A DNA stretch of 64,000 bases from Bacteroidaceae bacterium HV4-6-C5C (lineage in GTDB: Bacteria; Bacteroidota; Bacteroidia; Bacteroidales; Bacteroidaceae), in the NCBI GenBank assembly GCA_007896885.1, contig VOIU01000005.1, forward strand, positions 124,001 to 188,000, read 5' to 3'. This document shows positions 57,618 through 64,000 of this stretch, in pieces. A model generated the notes under the pieces. That model was not told the origin of the DNA and did not search any database. It saw only the letters and a list, made by a program, of their open reading frames with translations. Every line of letters begins with the position of its first letter. The stretch's first letter is position 1. Position numbers and translations under genes: made by a program.

Positions 57618-57656
57618 GGTTAAGAACCCTTTGAAATGAGGGTTCTTAACCTTTTT
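57618..57656 (+). terminator. Attenuator-type hairpin between rplL and rpoB
   Basis: Perfect 13-base arms (ggttaagaaccct / agggttcttaacc), an 8-base loop and five T. It separates ribosomal protein genes from polymerase genes. With no clear promoter before rpoB, it likely acts as a partial terminator. Confidence 0.85.
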
Positions 57657-57697
57657 GTGTATATATTTATTATTAAGTTCTTCAAACCCATAAACAG

Positions 57698-60600
57698 ATG
57701 TCTTCAAATACTGTAAATCAAAGAATTAATTTCGCTTCAACTAAAAATCCGTTAGAATATCCGGATTTTCTGGAAGTACAATTGAAGTCATTCAAAGACT
57801 TTTTGCAACTAGATACGCCGCCTGAAAAACGTAGAAACGAAGGGTTGTATAAAGTTTTTGCAGAAAATTTTCCTATAGCTGATACAAGAAACAATTTTGT
57901 TCTTGAGTTTTTGGACTATTACATTGATCCACCGCGTTATACTATTGATGAGTGTATAGAGCGAGGGCTCACTTATAGTGTACCTTTAAAGGCAAAATTA
58001 AAGTTATATTGTACAGACCCTGATCATGAAGATTTTGATACTGTCGTTCAGGATGTATTTTTAGGGCCTATTCCCTATATGACGGATAAAGCAACTTTTG
58101 TGATTAATGGCGCGGAACGCGTTGTTGTTTCTCAGTTGCATCGTTCACCTGGCGTGTTTTTTGGTCAAAGTGTTCATGCGAACGGGACTAAATTATATTC
58201 AGCTCGTATTATTCCATTCAAAGGTTCTTGGATAGAGTTCGCAACTGACATCAATAATGTAATGTATGCATATATTGATCGTAAAAAGAAATTGCCTGTT
58301 ACAACTTTATTACGTGCTATTGGATTTGAGAATGATAAGGATATTCTCGAAATATTTAATTTAGCTGAAGATATAAAAGTTAACAAGTCGAATCTAAAAA
58401 AGATAGTTGGACGTAAGCTGGCTGCTCGTGTGTTGAAGACATGGATTGAAGATTTTGTGGATGAAGATACTGGTGAAGTTGTTTCTATTGAACGAAATGA
58501 AGTTGTTATTGATCGTGAAACAATCATTGAACCGGAGCATGTCGATCTGATATTAGAATCCGGTGTTCAAAATATTCTTATACATAAGGAAGAGCAGAAT
58601 CAATCTGACTATTCTATCATATATAATACTCTCCAGAAGGATCCAAGTAATTCAGAAAAAGAAGCTGTCTTATATATATATAGACAATTGAGAAATGCTG
58701 ATCCTGCGGATGATGCTAGTGCACGAGAAGTTATAAATAACTTATTTTTCTCAGAAAAGCGCTATGATCTTGGTGATGTTGGGCGTTATAGAATCAATAA
58801 AAAATTGAATCTGACGACTGATATGGACGTAAGGGTTCTGACAAAAGAAGATATAATTGAAATCATTAAGTATTTAATTGAATTAATAAATTCGAAGGCA
58901 GATGTTGATGATATTGACCACTTGAGCAATCGTAGAGTTCGTACGGTGGGTGAGCAATTGTCCAATCAATTTGCTATTGGTTTGGCTCGTATGTCTCGGA
59001 CTATTCGTGAGCGAATGAATGTACGAGATAATGAAGTTTTCACTCCTATTGATTTGATTAATGCAAAAACGATCTCATCTGTAATTAATTCTTTCTTTGG
59101 GACGAATGCATTGTCTCAATTCATGGATCAAACTAATCCTTTAGCGGAGATTACACATAAGAGACGTATGTCTGCGCTCGGACCTGGTGGCTTGTCTCGT
59201 GAGCGTGCGGGATTTGAAGTGCGCGACGTGCATTACACACACTATGGACGCCTTTGTCCTATTGAAACGCCGGAAGGACCAAATATTGGACTAATTTCGT
59301 CGTTATGTGTGTTTGCCAAAATTAATGATCTAGGATTTATTGAAACTCCGTATCGTAAAGTTGCGGATGGTAAAGTTGATATTTTAGATAGTGGATTAGT
59401 TTATTTAACAGCTGAAGAAGAAGAAGGCAAGATTATTGCACAGGGAAATGCTCCTTTAAATGATGAAGGAGATTTCATTCGTGATAGGGTAAAAGCTCGT
59501 CAGGATGCTGATTATCCTGTTGTAAGCCCATCTGAAGTTGAATTAATGGATGTGTCTCCTCAACAGATAGCATCCATAGCTGCTTCTTTGATTCCTTTTC
59601 TTGAGCATGATGATGCGAACCGTGCATTGATGGGGTCTAACATGATGCGTCAAGCTGTGCCTTTGTTGAAAAGCGAATCTCCTATTGTTGGTACGGGTAT
59701 TGAACGTCAGTTGGTTCGTGATTCTAGGACACAAATTACGGCTGAGGGTGAAGGAATAATTGATTTTGTTGATGCAACTACCATACGTATTCTGTATGAT
59801 CGTACAAAAGATGAAGATTTCGTCAGCTTTGAGTCGGCTTTACGGGAATATCGTATTCCAAAATGGAGACGTACTAATCAAAATATGACAATTGATCTCC
59901 GTCCGATCTGTGAAAAAGGTCAAAGAGTGACTAAGGGGCAAATTTTGACAGAAGGTTATTCCACAGAAAAGGGGGAATTAGCTTTAGGCAAAAATCTACT
60001 TGTCGCTTATATGCCTTGGAAAGGATATAATTATGAGGATGCTATTGTATTAAACGAGCGTGTAGTTCGTGAGGATCTTTTGACTTCTATCCATGTTGAA
60101 GAATATTCCTTGGAGGTTCGTGAAACGAAACGTGGAATGGAAGAGTTGACTTCTGATATTCCAAATGTAAGTGAGGAAGCTACAAAGGACCTTGATGAAA
60201 ATGGTATTGTTCGTGTTGGGGCTCGTATACAGCCAGGTGATATTTTGATAGGTAAGATTACTCCTAAGGGTGAATCGGATCCTTCTCCTGAAGAGAAGCT
60301 TTTGCGGGCAATATTTGGAGATAAGGCTGGAGATGTAAAAGATGCATCTTTGAAAGCTTCACCTTCTTTGAAAGGTGTTGTAATAGATAAAAGATTATTC
60401 TCTCGCGTAATCAAAAGTAGAAGTTCTAAACTTGCCGATAAAGCGCTATTGCCTAAGATTGATGACGAATTTGAATCAAAAGCTTCCGATTTGAAGTCTA
60501 TCCTAATCAAGAAGCTATTGGCTTTGACTGAAAGTTATGTTTCAGAGGGTGTAAAAGACTATATGGGCGCAGAGGTGATAGCTAAAGGTGCTAAATTCTA

Positions 60601-61510
60601 TGCTTCTGACTTTAGCAATTTAGATTTTACCTCTATTCAATTGAGTAATTGGACAAGTGATGAACATACCAATGAACTGATTCGTGATTTAATCATGAAT
60701 TATATCAAGAAGTATAAAGAGCTTGATGCAGAGTTAAAACGCAAGAAATTTGCAATTACAATTGGTGACGAGCTTCCAGCTGGTATAATTCAGATGGCAA
60801 AAGTTTACATTGCAAAGAAAAGAAAAATCGGTGTGGGTGATAAAATGGCAGGTCGCCACGGAAATAAAGGCATTGTGTCTCGTGTTGTTCGGCAAGAAGA
60901 TATGCCTTTCCTTGCTGATGGTACTCCTGTTGATATCGTTTTGAACCCTCTAGGTGTACCTTCTCGTATGAATATCGGGCAGATTTTTGAAGCTGTTTTA
61001 GGTCGCGCAGGAAAAAATTTGGGTGTGAAATTTGCTACTCCTATATTTGATGGTGCTAGTTTGGATGATCTAAACGAATGGACAGATAAAGCTGGGCTCC
61101 CGCGATATGGCAAAACAAGATTATATGATGGAGGAACAGGAGAACCTTTTGACCAACAAGCTACAGTAGGTGTTACTTATATGTTAAAGCTTGGGCACAT
61201 GGTTGAAGATAAAATGCATGCTCGTTCCATAGGTCCATACTCTTTAATTACCCAACAACCGTTGGGTGGTAAGGCTCAGTTTGGTGGTCAGCGTTTTGGA
61301 GAAATGGAGGTTTGGGCATTGGAAGCATTTGGTGCAGCTCATATTTTGCAGGAAATTTTGACTATTAAGTCAGATGATGTGATGGGACGCTCAAAAGCTT
61401 ACGAAGCAATAGTAAAAGGGGAACCAATGCCACAGCCAGGTATACCAGAATCACTCAATGTATTGCTGCATGAATTGAGGGGCTTAGGATTAAGCATCAA
61501 TTTGGAATAA
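57698..61510 (+). CDS. rpoB: DNA-directed RNA polymerase beta subunit
   Basis: A 1270-residue beta subunit. The rifampicin-binding region is visible in [20 protein letters not shown] and [20 protein letters not shown]. The C-terminal part carries [13 protein letters not shown] and [20 protein letters not shown]. Length matches other Bacteroidetes. 35 bases separate it from rpoC. Confidence 0.98.
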   Translation: MSSNTVNQRINFASTKNPLEYPDFLEVQLKSFKDFLQLDTPPEKRRNEGLYKVFAENFPIADTRNNFVLEFLDYYIDPPRYTIDECIERGLTYSVPLKAKLKLYCTDPDHEDFDTVVQDVFLGPIPYMTDKATFVINGAERVVVSQLHRSPGVFFGQSVHANGTKLYSARIIPFKGSWIEFATDINNVMYAYIDRKKKLPVTTLLRAIGFENDKDILEIFNLAEDIKVNKSNLKKIVGRKLAARVLKTWIEDFVDEDTGEVVSIERNEVVIDRETIIEPEHVDLILESGVQNILIHKEEQNQSDYSIIYNTLQKDPSNSEKEAVLYIYRQLRNADPADDASAREVINNLFFSEKRYDLGDVGRYRINKKLNLTTDMDVRVLTKEDIIEIIKYLIELINSKADVDDIDHLSNRRVRTVGEQLSNQFAIGLARMSRTIRERMNVRDNEVFTPIDLINAKTISSVINSFFGTNALSQFMDQTNPLAEITHKRRMSALGPGGLSRERAGFEVRDVHYTHYGRLCPIETPEGPNIGLISSLCVFAKINDLGFIETPYRKVADGKVDILDSGLVYLTAEEEEGKIIAQGNAPLNDEGDFIRDRVKARQDADYPVVSPSEVELMDVSPQQIASIAASLIPFLEHDDANRALMGSNMMRQAVPLLKSESPIVGTGIERQLVRDSRTQITAEGEGIIDFVDATTIRILYDRTKDEDFVSFESALREYRIPKWRRTNQNMTIDLRPICEKGQRVTKGQILTEGYSTEKGELALGKNLLVAYMPWKGYNYEDAIVLNERVVREDLLTSIHVEEYSLEVRETKRGMEELTSDIPNVSEEATKDLDENGIVRVGARIQPGDILIGKITPKGESDPSPEEKLLRAIFGDKAGDVKDASLKASPSLKGVVIDKRLFSRVIKSRSSKLADKALLPKIDDEFESKASDLKSILIKKLLALTESYVSEGVKDYMGAEVIAKGAKFYASDFSNLDFTSIQLSNWTSDEHTNELIRDLIMNYIKKYKELDAELKRKKFAITIGDELPAGIIQMAKVYIAKKRKIGVGDKMAGRHGNKGIVSRVVRQEDMPFLADGTPVDIVLNPLGVPSRMNIGQIFEAVLGRAGKNLGVKFATPIFDGASLDDLNEWTDKAGLPRYGKTRLYDGGTGEPFDQQATVGVTYMLKLGHMVEDKMHARSIGPYSLITQQPLGGKAQFGGQRFGEMEVWALEAFGAAHILQEILTIKSDDVMGRSKAYEAIVKGEPMPQPGIPESLNVLLHELRGLGLSINLE

Positions 61511-61545
61511 CATAAAAATGTCAATTACCATTTATATATAAAAGT

Positions 61546-64000
61546 ATGGCTTTTAGAAAAGAAAACAAGATAAAGAGTAACTTCTCCAAAATCTCTATTG
61601 GCTTGGCTTCTCCAGAGGAAATCTTGGAGAACTCAAGTGGTGAAGTTTTAAAGCCTGAAACTATCAACTATCGTACCTATAAACCGGAACGGGACGGCTT
61701 ATTTTGTGAACGGATTTTTGGTCCAATAAAGGACTATGAATGCCATTGTGGTAAATATAAGCGTATTCGTTATAAAGGCATTGTTTGCGATCGTTGTGGA
61801 GTAGAAGTGACAGAAAAGAAAGTCAGACGTGAGCGAATGGGGCATATTCAATTAGTAGTTCCGGTAGCTCATATTTGGTACTTCCGTTCTCTTCCTAATA
61901 AGATTGGTTATTTGTTGGGGGTACCGACAAAGAAGCTGGATTCTATAATTTATTATGAACGCTACGTTGTTATTCAGTCTGGTGTTTTATCTGGAGAAGT
62001 AGCGGAGTATGATTTACTTTCCGAAGAAGAGTATTTGGATTATTTGGATAAGCTTCCCAAAGATAATCAGTTTCTTGAAGATTCAGATCCGAATAAGTTT
62101 ATCGCTAAAATGGGAGCTGAAGCAATCTATGATATGTTATCCCGTTTAGATTTAGACGCTTTATCCTATGAGCTTCGTCATAGAGCAAGTAGTGATGCTT
62201 CTCAGCAACGAAAAACTGAAGCTTTAAAGCGTTTACAAGTTGTAGAATCTTTTCGTGCTTCTCGTGGTCGCAATAAACCAGAGTGGATGGTTGTTCGTAT
62301 TGTTCCGGTAATCCCTCCAGAATTGCGTCCTTTGGTTCCTTTGGATGGAGGACGTTTTGCAACTTCGGATTTGAATGATCTTTATCGCCGTGTGATTATT
62401 CGTAATAACCGTTTGAAGAGATTAATCGAGATAAAGGCTCCTGAAGTTATTTTGCGTAATGAAAAGCGTATGCTTCAAGAGGCGGTTGATTCATTATTTG
62501 ACAATTCGCGTAAATCTAGCGCGGTAAAAACTGATGCAAATCGCCCACTTAAATCCCTTTCTGATAGTTTAAAAGGAAAGCAAGGACGATTCCGCCAAAA
62601 CCTTTTAGGCAAACGTGTCGATTATTCAGCCCGTTCCGTAATTGTCGTTGGCCCTGAGTTAAGAATGGGCGAGTGCGGTATACCTAAGTTAATGGCAGCC
62701 GAACTTTACAAGCCGTTTATAATTCGCAAGTTGATTGAACGTGGCATTGTAAAAACGGTTAAGAGTGCAAAGAAGATTGTAGATCGCAAGGACCCTGTTA
62801 TTTGGGATATTTTGGAGCATGTGATGAAAGGACACCCGGTTCTATTAAACCGTGCACCGACATTACACCGTTTGGGTATTCAAGCTTTCCAACCTAAAAT
62901 GATTGAGGGCAAAGCTATTCAACTCCATCCATTAGCATGTACGGCATTCAATGCTGACTTTGATGGTGACCAAATGGCTGTTCATTTACCATTGAGTAAT
63001 GAGGCTGTTCTTGAAGCTCAAATGCTGATGCTTCAATCTCATAACATATTGAATCCGGCCAATGGAGCACCTATTACAGTACCTTCTCAGGATATGGTAC
63101 TTGGATTATACTACATTACAAAATTACGTAAGGGTGCTAAAGGTGAAGGTTTAACATTCTATGGACCTGAAGAAGCTTTGATAGCATATAACGAAGGGAG
63201 GGTAGATATTCATTCTCCTATTAGTGTTATTGTGAAGGATGTTGACGAGAATGGAACTGTCGTTGATAAAATGATGCATGATACTTCTGTAGGGCGTGTT
63301 ATTGTGAACGAAATAGTTCCCCCGGAAGCAGGCTATATAAACACTATTATATCAAAAAAATCACTTCGCGACATTATTAGTAATGTAATAAAAGTATGTG
63401 GCGTTGCAAAGGCTGCTGATTTTTTGGATGGAATAAAGAATTTGGGTTATCAAATGGCCTTTAAAGGAGGCCTATCTTTCAACTTAGGAGATATCATTAT
63501 TCCAAAAGAAAAAGAGGCTTTGGTGCAGAGAGGTTATGATGAGGTTGAACAAGTTATTAATAACTACAATATGGGATTTATAACGAATAATGAGCGTTAT
63601 AACCAGGTTATTGATATTTGGACTCATGTAAATTCTGAGCTGTCGAACATCTTGATGAAAACAATTTCTAGTGATGATCAAGGCTTTAACTCTGTGTACA
63701 TGATGCTTGATTCAGGAGCTCGTGGTTCTAAAGAACAGATTCGCCAGTTGTCTGGAATGCGTGGTCTGATGGCGAAGCCTCAGAAAGCAGGTGCTGAAGG
63801 TGGGCAGATTATTGAAAATCCTATTCTTTCAAACTTTAAAGAAGGACTTTCCGTCCTTGAATATTTTATTTCCACTCACGGTGCTCGTAAGGGCTTGGCG
63901 GATACCGCCTTGAAAACAGCTGATGCGGGATACCTTACTCGTCGATTAGTAGACGTGTCTCACGACGTGATTATTAATGAAGAGGATTGTGGAACGTTGA
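61546..64000 (+). CDS. rpoC: DNA-directed RNA polymerase beta' subunit (3' end outside the window)
   Basis: The first 818 codons are present, open to the window end. It begins [20 protein letters not shown]. The zinc ribbon has Cys66, Cys68, Cys81 and Cys84 (CHCGKYK...CDRCG). The Mg-binding active site [12 protein letters not shown] has Asp471, Asp473 and Asp475, and the trigger-loop/bridge-helix region begins near the window end ([20 protein letters not shown]). No frame damage is seen. The remainder lies downstream. Confidence 0.97.
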   Translation, partial: MAFRKENKIKSNFSKISIGLASPEEILENSSGEVLKPETINYRTYKPERDGLFCERIFGPIKDYECHCGKYKRIRYKGIVCDRCGVEVTEKKVRRERMGHIQLVVPVAHIWYFRSLPNKIGYLLGVPTKKLDSIIYYERYVVIQSGVLSGEVAEYDLLSEEEYLDYLDKLPKDNQFLEDSDPNKFIAKMGAEAIYDMLSRLDLDALSYELRHRASSDASQQRKTEALKRLQVVESFRASRGRNKPEWMVVRIVPVIPPELRPLVPLDGGRFATSDLNDLYRRVIIRNNRLKRLIEIKAPEVILRNEKRMLQEAVDSLFDNSRKSSAVKTDANRPLKSLSDSLKGKQGRFRQNLLGKRVDYSARSVIVVGPELRMGECGIPKLMAAELYKPFIIRKLIERGIVKTVKSAKKIVDRKDPVIWDILEHVMKGHPVLLNRAPTLHRLGIQAFQPKMIEGKAIQLHPLACTAFNADFDGDQMAVHLPLSNEAVLEAQMLMLQSHNILNPANGAPITVPSQDMVLGLYYITKLRKGAKGEGLTFYGPEEALIAYNEGRVDIHSPISVIVKDVDENGTVVDKMMHDTSVGRVIVNEIVPPEAGYINTIISKKSLRDIISNVIKVCGVAKAADFLDGIKNLGYQMAFKGGLSFNLGDIIIPKEKEALVQRGYDEVEQVINNYNMGFITNNERYNQVIDIWTHVNSELSNILMKTISSDDQGFNSVYMMLDSGARGSKEQIRQLSGMRGLMAKPQKAGAEGGQIIENPILSNFKEGLSVLEYFISTHGARKGLADTALKTADAGYLTRRLVDVSHDVIINEEDCGTL

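Overview
The window looks like a chromosomal segment from a gut Bacteroides. Evidence: a SusR-like hybrid two-component regulator beside exo-acting glycoside hydrolases; promoters matching the Bacteroides consensus (TTTG near -33, TAnnTTTG near -7), as at rpsU (51388-51418) and the tRNA/tuf operon (52945-52975); HU-like DNA-binding proteins typical of Bacteroidales; and the order tRNA-tuf-tRNA-secE-nusG-rplKAJL-rpoBC. I cannot name the species from this sequence alone.

Layout. (1) 1-3.6 kb, minus strand: AraC-type regulator, a short-chain dehydrogenase broken by one in-frame amber codon, an NmrA-like reductase, a GNAT acetyltransferase and a small cysteine-rich reading frame. (2) 3.6-17.3 kb: a glycan-degradation cassette with a GH43 enzyme divergent from a 1367-residue hybrid two-component sensor, then GH31 (lipoprotein, PA14 insert), GH2 and GH3. 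The set fits trimming of xyloglucan-type oligosaccharides in the periplasm; no SusC/SusD pair or endo-glucanase is in view. (3) 17.7-28.6 kb: accessory block bounded by two HU-like genes with similar leaders. Its AT-rich core holds a 1465-residue protein joining a trypsin-like protease to a STAND-type P-loop NTPase, overlapped by a metallo-beta-lactamase-fold gene. This looks like an anti-phage (AVAST type I-like) module. A convergent UPF0489 (peptide-arginase-like) gene, a frameshifted secreted protein and a DUF3945 mobile-element protein follow. (4) 28.7-31.2 kb: a GH95 alpha-L-fucosidase, possibly once continuous with the cassette. (5) 31.2-43.2 kb: mixed housekeeping genes (thioredoxin-like lipid/redox protein, PduO adenosyltransferase, RecQ-like helicase, Tag, PriA, Nim-like flavoprotein, LMW phosphatase), plus a 95-residue protein resembling cystatins/stefins and a Lys/Cys repeat peptide. 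(6) 43.2-51.3 kb: PgpH-like phosphohydrolase, gltX, waaA, gamma-carbonic anhydrase, aminopeptidase P. (7) 51.4-64 kb: rpsU, Xer recombinase, ribosome hibernation factor, four tRNAs, tuf, secE, nusG, four ribosomal protein genes, rpoB and the 5' two-thirds of rpoC, which runs off the window.

How the parts work together: the hybrid sensor probably senses an oligosaccharide in the periplasm and switches on GH43/GH31/GH2/GH3. The protease-STAND/MBL pair is likely a self-contained immune unit carried as cargo. The right end is core translation/transcription machinery transcribed in one direction. The strongest candidates for something new are the fused protease-STAND protein with its MBL partner, the cystatin-like protein and the UPF0489 neighbour.
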